Positions 1 through 7,223 of a stretch of DNA of 7,888 bases are shown piece by piece; position 1 is the stretch's first letter, and every line of letters begins with the position of its first letter. Origin of the DNA: an uncultured Clostridia bacterium (lineage in GTDB: Bacteria > Bacillota > Clostridia > Lachnospirales > Anaerotignaceae); assembly GCA_910587735.1 (NCBI GenBank), contig CAJUNT010000012.1, positions 1-7,888 of the forward strand, written 5' to 3'. A model generated the notes under the pieces. That model searched no databases, was not told the origin of the DNA, and saw only the letters and a list, made by a program, of their open reading frames with translations. Position numbers and translations under genes: made by a program.

Positions 1-115
1 GCTCCTTTCTGGGAGAAAATATGTTTTGCTTAATTTTATTGTACTTTCAACAAGGAGCTGTTGTCTATATCATTTTAACGTAACAGAACCTAAAAATATT
101 AGAGGAGAATAAAAT
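1..115. other. Leader region upstream of the first zinc-ribbon gene
   Basis: No gene is visible here. A 7-nt inverted repeat (GCTCCTT at 1-7 and AAGGAGC at 52-58) and a short hairpin possibility (CAACA/TGTTG around 48-63) are present, but neither is followed by a T tract, so I do not call a terminator. No convincing -35/-10 pair was found. The last 15 bases hold the ribosome binding site AGAGGAG (101-107), 8 nt before the ATG at 116, which fixes the start of the following gene. Confidence 0.5.
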
Positions 116-412
116 ATGAAATGTCCGCATTGTGGGTATACTAATCCAGAAGATATGTTTCGATGTCCTAGATGCAGAAAATTTATGGACCCAGAATTAA
201 ATTTAATTGATGACATCGATAAAGCAATATATGATTATGAACACAATACGCCCAAAAAACAAGTACAAAGGCAAAACTATGGTAAATATCATGTTAGTAC
301 TTATGATATGAAAAAAAAGAAGAAAAACAAAAAAAAAGAAGGACACCCATTTTTAATTACTATCATCATCATCATTATCTTTATCTTTATTTTCAAAATG
401 TTCATTTTATAA
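116..412 (+). CDS. Small zinc-ribbon protein with C-terminal membrane anchor (copy 1)
   Basis: A 98-residue protein of unknown specific role. Residues 3-20 form a four-cysteine zinc ribbon (CPHC at 3-6, CPRC at 17-20). A polar linker follows, then a lysine-rich stretch (66-74) and a hydrophobic segment at about 79-98 made almost entirely of Ile, Phe and Leu. This suggests a tail-anchored membrane protein with its zinc ribbon in the cytosol, the lysines fitting the positive-inside rule. Start: ATG at 116 is preceded by AGAGGAG with 8-nt spacing. The next gene is a paralogue: both have the ribbon, then a shared L.LI.DIDK motif (residues 28-36 here), a linker and a C-terminal anchor. No catalytic motif is visible. 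Short zinc-ribbon plus transmembrane proteins are common in Firmicutes and are rarely characterised. A link to the RT operon is not shown by the sequence. Confidence 0.85.
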   Translation: MKCPHCGYTNPEDMFRCPRCRKFMDPELNLIDDIDKAIYDYEHNTPKKQVQRQNYGKYHVSTYDMKKKKKNKKKEGHPFLITIIIIIIFIFIFKMFIL

Positions 413-444
413 AAATTTATATTTCTTAAATATCCATTAACTTT

Positions 445-473
445 TTTACACTATTAACACTAAAATATATTAA
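445..473 (+). promoter_or_regulatory. Possible promoter for the second zinc-ribbon gene
   Basis: TTTACA at 445-450 (one change from TTGACA) lies 17 nt before TATTAA at 468-473 (weak -10; an alternative TATATT gives a 15-nt spacer). It sits in the 88-nt gap between the two zinc-ribbon genes, which has no terminator. The second gene may therefore have its own promoter, be co-transcribed with the first, or both. AT-rich sequence makes chance matches likely. Confidence 0.3.
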
Positions 474-500
474 AAAATAATGATTGTAGGGGGTACTATT

Positions 501-830
501 ATGTCCAGAAAATGTTCACATTGCAATACTATCATTAACGATGATGATAAGTTTTTTTGTCCAAATTGTGGAGAATTAATTGATAAAAATTTAAGTTTAA
601 TTACAGATATTGATAAAACTGTAAATCGATACAGTACAAAAGATACTACACAAAGCAAAAAGACTACTGTGACACAACCAGAAACTACTAAACCACGTAA
701 ACATATATATGATGACAATACAGAAATTAAAAAAATGAAAACGCAAAAAAGTGGAAACAATTCTGCTGTTTTCATTATTATTGCTGTGATTATTATAATA
801 GCAATTATTTTAGCTATATTTGTATTATAA
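501..830 (+). CDS. Small zinc-ribbon protein with C-terminal membrane anchor (copy 2)
   Basis: A 109-residue paralogue of the preceding gene product. Cysteines 5, 8, 20 and 23 (CSHC and CPNC) form the zinc ribbon. Residues 31-40 repeat the L.LI.DIDK motif seen in copy 1. A Thr/Lys-rich hydrophilic linker (about 41-86) leads to an Ile/Ala/Val-rich transmembrane segment at about 89-109. An in-frame ATG at 480 would add seven residues, but the strong Shine-Dalgarno TAGGGGG (487-493) lies inside that extension and is 7 nt from the ATG at 501, so 501 is preferred. The gene ends 3 nt before a strong terminator. Function is unknown; a membrane-tethered zinc-binding sensor or adaptor is only a guess. 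Compared with copy 1, the linker has diverged much more than the ribbon or the DIDK segment. Confidence 0.85.
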   Translation: MSRKCSHCNTIINDDDKFFCPNCGELIDKNLSLITDIDKTVNRYSTKDTTQSKKTTVTQPETTKPRKHIYDDNTEIKKMKTQKSGNNSAVFIIIAVIIIIAIILAIFVL

Positions 831-833
831 ATC

Positions 834-863
834 AAAACCACGTCTAAAAGACGTGGTTTTTTA
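834..863 (+). terminator. Intrinsic terminator, possibly bidirectional
   Basis: A 12-bp perfect hairpin (AAAACCACGTCT at 834-845, loop AAA, AGACGTGGTTTT at 849-860) runs into a T tract (TTTTTT at 857-862), directly after the second zinc-ribbon stop codon. The matching A run on the left arm gives a short T tract on the other strand, so the same hairpin may also end the leftward RT operon, whose last stop codon is about 85 nt away. Confidence 0.9.
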
Positions 864-945
864 TACTATAAATTTCTATTGCATTTAGTGTTTCAAATAT
901 TAGATTTTTAACAATTATATATTACTCCTCATTTTCTGCTAGCCA

Positions 946-2409
946 TCAGCTTTTTAGCAATTCCATACCTTGTTGTATCATTTTATGATATCTCTTTTCA
1001 TTAACACTTTTCAGCCATGCAATTTTTCCTGCAATTTCCATTTTTGTTTTGTGGGGTATTGCTTTACCAGCATTTTTTAATTTTTGTGCATTATGAATAG
1101 ATGCCCTCAATATTTTAACCCATTTTCTGGCAACACCAATTTCATCATTATTGATTACAATACCTGTAATATATTGCCTGTTATGTTTTCTTAATATATT
1201 TGTTTTTTGTTTATTGATATGGAATCCTTCTGATTCTATTATTTTTTGAATACTATTTAAAAAACTGCCTATGGCAAAATTTTCTAGTTCTCCTATATAA
1301 CTAAAACTCATATCATCTGCATAACGTGTATATGTTACACCCAATTTTTGACACAAGCCATATATACGTTTATCCATTCTATGACATATAATATTTGTAA
1401 TCATAGGACTTGCTGGTGAGCCTTGAGGCAATATTCTTTCTGATGTTTTAATATATTTTGTTTCTCCTTTTATTTCAACAGGCATTCTTTCACAGTATGT
1501 ACAAATCATAGCAAGCAATGAAGCAATATATCCAGAATAGCCTAAATGCTGATATAATCCTCTCACACGTTCAAATGTAATGGTTGGGAAAAAGTTTTCT
1601 AAATCCATATTGATTAATAAATCAGGGCTTGTATGATGTACTTTTGCTCCTGTCAATACAGATTTTGATTTTACAAAGCCATGTGCTACATCAGAAATTT
1701 CTACTTTTTGCAATATTTTTTCTAATATTTGTCTTTGTGCCATTTTTAGCTGTATTTTAGGTTCTGCAATGTGTCTTGTACCTCCACTTTTTTTAGGAAT
1801 ATCAAAACGGTAATAATTATCAAATGTAACAACATCTCTATGATAGGCTAAATAGCGCAATGTATTATATTCTATACCTAAAGTATTTGCAAGTTCTCTA
1901 TCCGTTTGTATAATTGGCAATTTCTGTTGTTCCAGTTTTGCAACATCTGTTTCTTTTTTATGCAGAATATTAGAATAGCCTCTACCTATAAACAATATAT
2001 TTTCCGCTTTTCTTTTTTGCCATGCTTCTGTTTTAAGCTGTTTTTGTCTTTCTCTTTCTGCTTTTCTTTCTGCACGTCTTGCAATGGACTCTTTCATAAT
2101 TTCCTGTGCTACTACAGCACGTACTTTTTCATAATCCCATGTATTTTGGTATTCCTTTTGAAGTGAAAAGAGTTTTTTTTCAATTTCATTTTTTTCTGTA
2201 TAAGCTTTTGAAATGACATCAGAAAGTTTTTGAAATTCATCAAGTAATTTTTTTCTGTTTTCAAAATCTTCTTCTGTTTCATTTTGCTGACGCTCATAAG
2301 GTGTTGGCAAATGGCTTGGCCAGAAACCATATTCTTGCATTTTCAAAAATGTAAACTCTTTTTTACCTTTTTCACTTACTAATTTTCTATATTCAGACCT
2401 CGTATCCAT
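946..2409 (-). CDS. Retron-type reverse transcriptase with long N-terminal extension
   Basis: RNA-directed DNA polymerase, 487 residues. Conserved blocks in order: RT1 F.IPKKSGGTRHIAEP (202-217); RT2 LK.AQR.IL (221-229); the retron-like HGF...S segment (243-250) followed by TGAKVH (253-258); RT3 with the first catalytic Asp (D269, in MDLENFFP); RT4 LPQGSPASP (327-335); RT5 YADD (363-366, D365 and D366 catalytic); RT6 GFHINKQKTNIL (395-406); and ITG (414-416), matching the VTG-like motif of retron RTs. All three catalytic aspartates are intact. Typical retron RTs are about 300-350 residues; the extra length is an N-terminal region of about 165 residues, strongly charged and probably helical or coiled-coil at 50-135. 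Retron RTs usually have NAxxH where this has GAKVH. It is the last gene of the operon; its ATG shares one base with the preceding stop (TAATG), which implies translational coupling. The likely substrate is the structured RNA array at 7224-7880, by inference. Confidence 0.93.
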   Translation of the reverse strand: MDTRSEYRKLVSEKGKKEFTFLKMQEYGFWPSHLPTPYERQQNETEEDFENRKKLLDEFQKLSDVISKAYTEKNEIEKKLFSLQKEYQNTWDYEKVRAVVAQEIMKESIARRAERKAERERQKQLKTEAWQKRKAENILFIGRGYSNILHKKETDVAKLEQQKLPIIQTDRELANTLGIEYNTLRYLAYHRDVVTFDNYYRFDIPKKSGGTRHIAEPKIQLKMAQRQILEKILQKVEISDVAHGFVKSKSVLTGAKVHHTSPDLLINMDLENFFPTITFERVRGLYQHLGYSGYIASLLAMICTYCERMPVEIKGETKYIKTSERILPQGSPASPMITNIICHRMDKRIYGLCQKLGVTYTRYADDMSFSYIGELENFAIGSFLNSIQKIIESEGFHINKQKTNILRKHNRQYITGIVINNDEIGVARKWVKILRASIHNAQKLKNAGKAIPHKTKMEIAGKIAWLKSVNEKRYHKMIQQGMELLKS

Positions 2410-4187
2410 TATAGCAACATCTCCATAATATCATTGATTTTATATTCTTTGTCATATTCCAGATTTTCCAATTTTGACAATTTATCTGACAATTTAAAAG
2501 ACGCAACATAAAGCGCAAGTATATGCGCACAAGGTTCTGATATATTTTTTGCGCCTTTTCTAAATGTATAGCAGTCACAATTTAATTTTGCAATTTGGGA
2601 ATCTTGGTCAATTACAATTTTTGCATGGCTAGGAGCATTCCATTTACCCTCATTGTAGGATGTAGAGAATATAAATTCTTTTTTTGGTGTATATCTTACT
2701 TTCATGTTGTTAAATGTATTTTTACTATATTTTTCAACTTGTTTTTCAATATCTGTAATTTCATAAAGTTCCTTTGGTATTGGCTCATTGCATAAATGAC
2801 GAAAACGCACTTGATTATTGATAATATCAAAATAAGCCTCACCTTTTCTAAAAAGCATACCAATACCTGCTTTTATTTTATCTTGTGTTGCAGTATCTTT
2901 AAAATGTTCAAATATTTGTTGCATAGACAAAGCACGTTTTTCTTTTAATAATGGATAAACATTTTTATATATGCCATTTCCTGTAAATCCAGCCATAATA
3001 TTAAAAGCAGTGCCTTTTACCCAGTCATTAGAACTCCAAGAAGAAAAACCAACTGTCATTTGTAGTGTACCCATATCTGCACGTATAAACTGAGGCATAC
3101 CAAACCCCAAAAATCTTATATAAAACGCATTTGCTAATGGTAATAGTTTTTCAACAACAAGCCAGCGCCTTCTACCCCAAATTTTTTCTTCTCTTTTTTG
3201 TTTTCCCTCATAAACAGCATTTAATGTCAGCACTGTTCCAAAAGGTTCAAAAACAATTTGCACTCTTTTTTGAGGTTCTAATATCCATTTCATATAGCGA
3301 GGGCTTTTTTTCTCTTTGTGTTTTCTCAAAAATGCACAAATATCATACATATCAGACACAGTTAATTTTAATTCTATACCCTCTAATGCTGCCGCAGAGG
3401 ATACTTGATTAAACCCTTTTATCCATGTTTCAGGCAAATCAATTTTTTTCTCTACATATTCAGGTACAACATCACTTTCAATACCAAAACCTTCTGGATT
3501 TACAGATAATGTTACATCTGTATAAGTACGAAAACGTTGCATTTCCTTTTCCAGTTTTGCAGAAAAATCAATATTTGTTGTACCTAATTGTGGTTGTTGC
3601 AATAAATCAAACTCGTTCATAGCAACGCTTAAACAGCCATATGTAGACTCATCAATAGAAAATGCTTCAAATGATACCTGGTCTTTATGTACAGTAATAA
3701 CAGGGTCAAGTACAAACCATAAATCATAATCTCTATCTTTTATAAACTGCCAAAAGTCTCTTTCTATTTTATAATAATCCTTCCAAGCATCATATTGATC
3801 AATTTGCTTTTTCAAATTTTTTTGTATATCTAACAATTTTTTAATTTCTGTATTTTGTTTTAATAACTCACCCTCATAAACATCCATTTTTTGCTTTAAT
3901 GCTTGTCTAATTTTTGGAGCATATTCTTTATGTGCTTGTATACGTCTTTCAATTTCTTGGTCTAACCATTCAAAATATTCTGGTCTTTCTTTTTGTTTTT
4001 TGCTCATATCTGAAACAACAATATCTCTCAGCATAAGCATAGCATCTCTAAAAAGCAAAGGGTGTTTTAATTTGCCCAAAAAAGAAACTTTTTCATCACG
4101 TGACAAGTCTGGACTAAATCCTAATGTTGTTTGATTATCCACTTGTCTGCATTGAGAAGGGCTTGCATATTTATAATTTACTTGCAT
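2409..4187 (-). CDS. Winged-helix plus SWIM zinc-finger protein, RT partner
   Basis: A 592-residue protein. Near the C-terminus, C537-D-C539 and C553-A-H555 give CxC-x13-CxH, the SWIM zinc-finger signature, a fold associated with nucleic-acid or protein binding. Just before it, about 405-465 looks like a winged helix: helices around LSMQQIFEHF and the KIKAGIGMLF segment, then a strand-turn-strand wing (YFDIINNQVRFR). The N-terminal half has a probable coiled coil (about 75-135), then mixed alpha/beta sequence I cannot assign. No nuclease, ATPase or protease motif is visible. The start ATG at 4187 lies inside the end of the upstream gene (10-nt overlap), with the SD GGAGG about 10 nt before it. 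Its stop overlaps the RT start. I recall, unverified, that retron surveys describe systems pairing the RT with a WH-SWIM protein and a helical-repeat protein; this gene order would fit. A role as DNA/RNA-binding adaptor or effector is inference. Confidence 0.85.
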   Translation of the reverse strand: MQVNYKYASPSQCRQVDNQTTLGFSPDLSRDEKVSFLGKLKHPLLFRDAMLMLRDIVVSDMSKKQKERPEYFEWLDQEIERRIQAHKEYAPKIRQALKQKMDVYEGELLKQNTEIKKLLDIQKNLKKQIDQYDAWKDYYKIERDFWQFIKDRDYDLWFVLDPVITVHKDQVSFEAFSIDESTYGCLSVAMNEFDLLQQPQLGTTNIDFSAKLEKEMQRFRTYTDVTLSVNPEGFGIESDVVPEYVEKKIDLPETWIKGFNQVSSAAALEGIELKLTVSDMYDICAFLRKHKEKKSPRYMKWILEPQKRVQIVFEPFGTVLTLNAVYEGKQKREEKIWGRRRWLVVEKLLPLANAFYIRFLGFGMPQFIRADMGTLQMTVGFSSWSSNDWVKGTAFNIMAGFTGNGIYKNVYPLLKEKRALSMQQIFEHFKDTATQDKIKAGIGMLFRKGEAYFDIINNQVRFRHLCNEPIPKELYEITDIEKQVEKYSKNTFNNMKVRYTPKKEFIFSTSYNEGKWNAPSHAKIVIDQDSQIAKLNCDCYTFRKGAKNISEPCAHILALYVASFKLSDKLSKLENLEYDKEYKINDIMEMLL

Positions 4188-6973
4188 AAAGTATATTCCT
4201 CCTTCTGTATTTGAGCAAATGCAACAAGTGCTCTTTCTGCATTTATTTTTACATTTGTACTTCCAATATCAATTAATATTTCTTCTATTTCTTTTCTTTT
4301 TTGTGGGTGATAATGTAAAAATTTAGTCATACTATTATATATGTATTCTTTACTTTTTGTTGCTTTATTTGGCAAATAAAGCAATGTTTTAGCATAATAA
4401 ATATATAAATCAGGTTGTATATATTCCAAATTATAAAATGCTTTTTCCATTTTTTTAGAAAGAAATTGTTTTACTACAATACAAGTATGTTCTAGCATAC
4501 GAGATATAAATTGTTGTGGTATTTTATCTCCATACCATTCTTCTAATTTTTTCAACCCATATTGATAAACACTCTCTACAGGAGAATCCAACAACATCAT
4601 ATGCATTTTTTCTCTTTTTTGCTGTTCCATATTTTCAAAAACAGTTTGCGCCGTTTGATTCAATGCATATACATTACATTCAAAAAGTAAAAGTAATGTA
4701 TTTGGTTTTTCTATCAATTCCTGTCGTTGCTTTTGTATTACTTCTGTGAGCATTTTGACAAGTCTTGCAGAACCAATATCTAATATAGATAGTATCACGC
4801 TATCTTTTATCATACTGTCTTGTTGTATAGATTGTGCAACTGCTATAGTATTACGTTTCTTCTCTGTCAATGCGCCATGTTCAAATGATATAGATTGGAA
4901 TGCCTCTTTTAACTGTTCATATGACATACAGAATAATATACTTTCTGCCATATCATATATAAAATCAGGTATTTTTACATTGCTCAATATTAAATTAGCA
5001 AAATTTTCAATCAATTTTTGCTTTTGTGCCATTGTAGCATATTGCAGTTTTTCAACGGAATTTTGTAGCAATTCCACAATATTTTCAGGTAATTTTTGCT
5101 GTTGTTGCATAGTAATAAAATATTCACTTTTTTCAGTCAATGCTTTTGTAAATGCAATATATTCTTCTGCACGAAATACATCAATATTTGTTTTTACCAC
5201 TTCATACCAATTTTCTATGGTATCCAAACATAATATATCTGCAATATCCTGTGGGCTAAATTTGCCATGTGTACTTTTAAAATATTCTTTTGCTGTATTT
5301 TGCAATACCTCTGATTTTATATTCATCAATGTCAGCATAATTTCTGCATCAAATGTTGTTAATGCTTTCAATTTAGGCATTAACAATTTTTCAAATATTT
5401 GTGCAATTTCAGTATGAGGAATTTGTGACAATATAATTAATTCTTTGATATCATAATGTGCAATTTGATTTTGATTTTCTGGCTTTTTCAATATTTCATA
5501 GCAAAAATCAAATATTTCATCATCTGTTGTATTTTTCACAATATACATGACATCTTCTATATGTCTGTTCCATATTTGACTGTTTTCTGCTCCTTCAAAA
5601 AAGTGGTAGAAGAAATAAGGAGAACTGTTATGTGTTTCCTCTTTCTGCCAACTGGAAAGATATACTTTTGCTGCCTCTATAAATTTTGTTTCATCATTTG
5701 CCTTATAGTTGTCAAATATTCTTCTGATATAGCGCTGATAATAATTGTATGCACCTATTTTGCTGCTTCCCTTAAAATAGTTGCTTGTTCTTGGTGCATC
5801 AATATAATAAGCAATTTTACCCAATGCATCAGGCATATCATACGCTTTTACCATTTGCAATGTATTTTTAAAAGCAATATTTTTTATATTTGTACCATCT
5901 GTATAAGTATTCTTATGATATAATTTTTCTCTGCCATAATTTACAAGCCAAGTATTATTATATATAGATGAACCAAAATTTTCCATATATTCCTGTAATT
6001 CTTTTCCAGTCATAGCTTCGCCATAAACTTTCAATCTTGTAATATGGAAATCCATTTCAGGCAATGTTTGATATATCCATTCTTTTTGTTTCTGTATCAA
6101 TTTTTCATCAAATACATTGATATAATTTTTTACAAAACGTATCAATCCATTATGATATTCTTTTTTTGCCCATAATTCTTTACTGCTTTTTATTTCTTTT
6201 GCTTTTTTAAGCAATATAGGATTTTTGTCTATAGTAAGCTGTTGAAATATACCACAGGCAATTTCTACACTTGCCACATTTAATATACTTTCATACACTT
6301 CTTCAGGAGGATTGCTTTTTATTAATTCATTCATTTTTTTAATTCTAGTATATAATTTTTGTTTTGAAAACATATTATACACCATGTCATAATAAATACT
6401 ATCTTTTTCAACACCAAACAATGTACTTGGGTCTTCAATGATTTCAAAATCTTCAAATGTCACACCATTTGATTGTATCACATTAACATAATCCTCGTAT
6501 TTTAAATTTTGATAATAGTTAAGTGAAATATCTTTTTCCATTTGGTAAAATTCTTTCACAATATACCTATCATCAACAATCAAAGTCTCCCAATATCTGC
6601 GTGTTTCTCTGTCATAGTCCCATCGACGTTTTGCTGTTCTATATCCCTTTTTATAGCAAAGCAATTCTTGTTCTTTTTTATAATAAGTATTTGGAATAGA
6701 AGGCAAATGTTTATTGTTACCATGAAATACAGCATAATGTGTATATGTTATATCTGATTTCAACAAATGTCCTTCTTCATAATAAGAGCGTTCAGAACAT
6801 TTTACTGGTTTGTCAAATTCATGCTTACCATACAACACAAGCAAACAATGATTTTCCTCTTTGTCTTTTCCCCAAAGCATTATTTTGCGAATAGGTTCTG
6901 TACATGGTTTATAAAGCCTTTGTTTTTGTTCTTCTGTAATTTTAGACATTAATACAAAATTTTTTTGTGCCAT
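4178..6973 (-). CDS. Large HEAT/ARM-like helical-repeat protein, first gene of RT operon
   Basis: A 931-residue protein, largely alpha-helical. The C-terminal part has helix pairs typical of HEAT/ARM repeats, for example about 793-812 (LLDSPVESVYQYGLKKLEEW), 827-847 and 895-923 (ILIDIGSTNVKINAERALVAFA). The N-terminal 200 residues are more mixed, rich in Tyr and charged residues, and unassigned. A conserved-looking central segment around 385-420 (YYIDAPRTSNYFKG and YYQRYIRRIF) could mark a family-specific domain. There is no signal peptide, transmembrane segment or recognisable enzymatic motif. The start at 6973 is supported by AAGGAAGGGA (6984-6993 in + coordinates), about 10 nt upstream. 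It is the promoter-proximal gene of the operon and overlaps the SWIM gene by 10 nt, so the two are probably made in balanced amounts. Helical solenoids usually act as protein or nucleic-acid scaffolds; here it may hold the RT-ncRNA complex or sense its disturbance, which is inference. Confidence 0.8.
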   Translation of the reverse strand: MAQKNFVLMSKITEEQKQRLYKPCTEPIRKIMLWGKDKEENHCLLVLYGKHEFDKPVKCSERSYYEEGHLLKSDITYTHYAVFHGNNKHLPSIPNTYYKKEQELLCYKKGYRTAKRRWDYDRETRRYWETLIVDDRYIVKEFYQMEKDISLNYYQNLKYEDYVNVIQSNGVTFEDFEIIEDPSTLFGVEKDSIYYDMVYNMFSKQKLYTRIKKMNELIKSNPPEEVYESILNVASVEIACGIFQQLTIDKNPILLKKAKEIKSSKELWAKKEYHNGLIRFVKNYINVFDEKLIQKQKEWIYQTLPEMDFHITRLKVYGEAMTGKELQEYMENFGSSIYNNTWLVNYGREKLYHKNTYTDGTNIKNIAFKNTLQMVKAYDMPDALGKIAYYIDAPRTSNYFKGSSKIGAYNYYQRYIRRIFDNYKANDETKFIEAAKVYLSSWQKEETHNSSPYFFYHFFEGAENSQIWNRHIEDVMYIVKNTTDDEIFDFCYEILKKPENQNQIAHYDIKELIILSQIPHTEIAQIFEKLLMPKLKALTTFDAEIMLTLMNIKSEVLQNTAKEYFKSTHGKFSPQDIADILCLDTIENWYEVVKTNIDVFRAEEYIAFTKALTEKSEYFITMQQQQKLPENIVELLQNSVEKLQYATMAQKQKLIENFANLILSNVKIPDFIYDMAESILFCMSYEQLKEAFQSISFEHGALTEKKRNTIAVAQSIQQDSMIKDSVILSILDIGSARLVKMLTEVIQKQRQELIEKPNTLLLLFECNVYALNQTAQTVFENMEQQKREKMHMMLLDSPVESVYQYGLKKLEEWYGDKIPQQFISRMLEHTCIVVKQFLSKKMEKAFYNLEYIQPDLYIYYAKTLLYLPNKATKSKEYIYNSMTKFLHYHPQKRKEIEEILIDIGSTNVKINAERALVAFAQIQKEEYTLCK
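4197..4205 (-). promoter_or_regulatory. Ribosome binding site of the SWIM gene inside the upstream ORF
   Basis: The minus strand reads AAGGAGGAA here, about 10 nt before the ATG at 4187. It lies within the last codons of the helical-repeat gene, whose stop codon (4178-4180) is downstream of the SWIM start. Strong SD plus overlap indicates coupled translation and fixes the SWIM start. Confidence 0.75.
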
Positions 6974-7182
6974 TATATAGAAATCCCTTCCTTTCTATTG
7001 ATATATTTTCTGTTGTATGATACAGTAACAAATGCAAAAGCAATATGTGAAATGAATTTACAAATTATTACTACAAACATATTGTTTTTTTATTTTATAA
7101 ATATTTCTATGTCAATTATACAGATTATTGTATTATTTTTCAAGTAATATCATCAAAAATTATAAAAAATATGTAAAAAAAG
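6974..7182. other. Divergent AT-rich control region
   Basis: No gene is supported here. Beyond the operon's ribosome binding site (6984-6993), the stretch is AT-rich with several T and A runs. It separates the leftward three-gene operon from the rightward ncRNA array, so both transcription units start from this roughly 240-bp gap. I see no clear operator palindrome. Confidence 0.6.
7087..7115 (-). promoter_or_regulatory. Candidate promoter of the HEAT-SWIM-RT operon
   Basis: The minus strand has a perfect TTGACA (7110-7115 in + coordinates), then 17 nt, then TAAAAA (7087-7092), a poor -10. It would give a leader of about 105 nt before the ATG at 6973. Another possible -10 (TATCAT on the minus strand, just left of 7025) lacks a good -35. 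The -35 match is convincing, but the overall call is weak. Confidence 0.35.
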
Positions 7183-7210
7183 TTGACATTTAAAATAACC
7201 GTGTTATAAT
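7183..7210 (+). promoter_or_regulatory. Strong sigma-A-type promoter driving the ncRNA array
   Basis: Perfect consensus TTGACA (7183-7188) and TATAAT (7205-7210), separated by 16 nt, with TGT directly before the -10 (extended -10). The start of transcription would be near 7217, only a few bases before the first closing helix (7224). This is the strongest promoter in the window and fixes the strand of the ncRNA. No comparable promoter is seen before units 2 and 3. Confidence 0.85.
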
Positions 7211-7223
7211 ATTCTATAATATA

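Noticed and set aside
1..63. Terminator or riboswitch from the GCTCCTT/AAGGAGC inverted repeat
   Set aside because: The arms are only 7 nt, 44 nt apart, with no T tract or recognisable aptamer core.
470..841. Minus-strand ORF of 123 codons
   Set aside because: It is the antisense of the second zinc-ribbon gene, which has clear cysteine motifs and a Shine-Dalgarno; the minus frame has neither.
946..2409. Diversity-generating retroelement RT
   Set aside because: Motif 4 is PQGSP rather than the DGR-type SQ form, retron HGF and ITG motifs are present, and no template/variable repeat pair or target gene is seen.
946..2409. Group II intron maturase
   Set aside because: No maturase (X) or endonuclease domain follows the RT domain, and no intron domain V/VI structure is visible around the gene.
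4746..5417. Plus-strand ORF of 223 codons inside the helical-repeat gene
   Set aside because: Its Cys/Ser/Ile-rich composition is that expected of antisense to a Glu/Lys/Asn-rich helical gene, it has no ribosome binding site, and it lies entirely within a well-supported gene.
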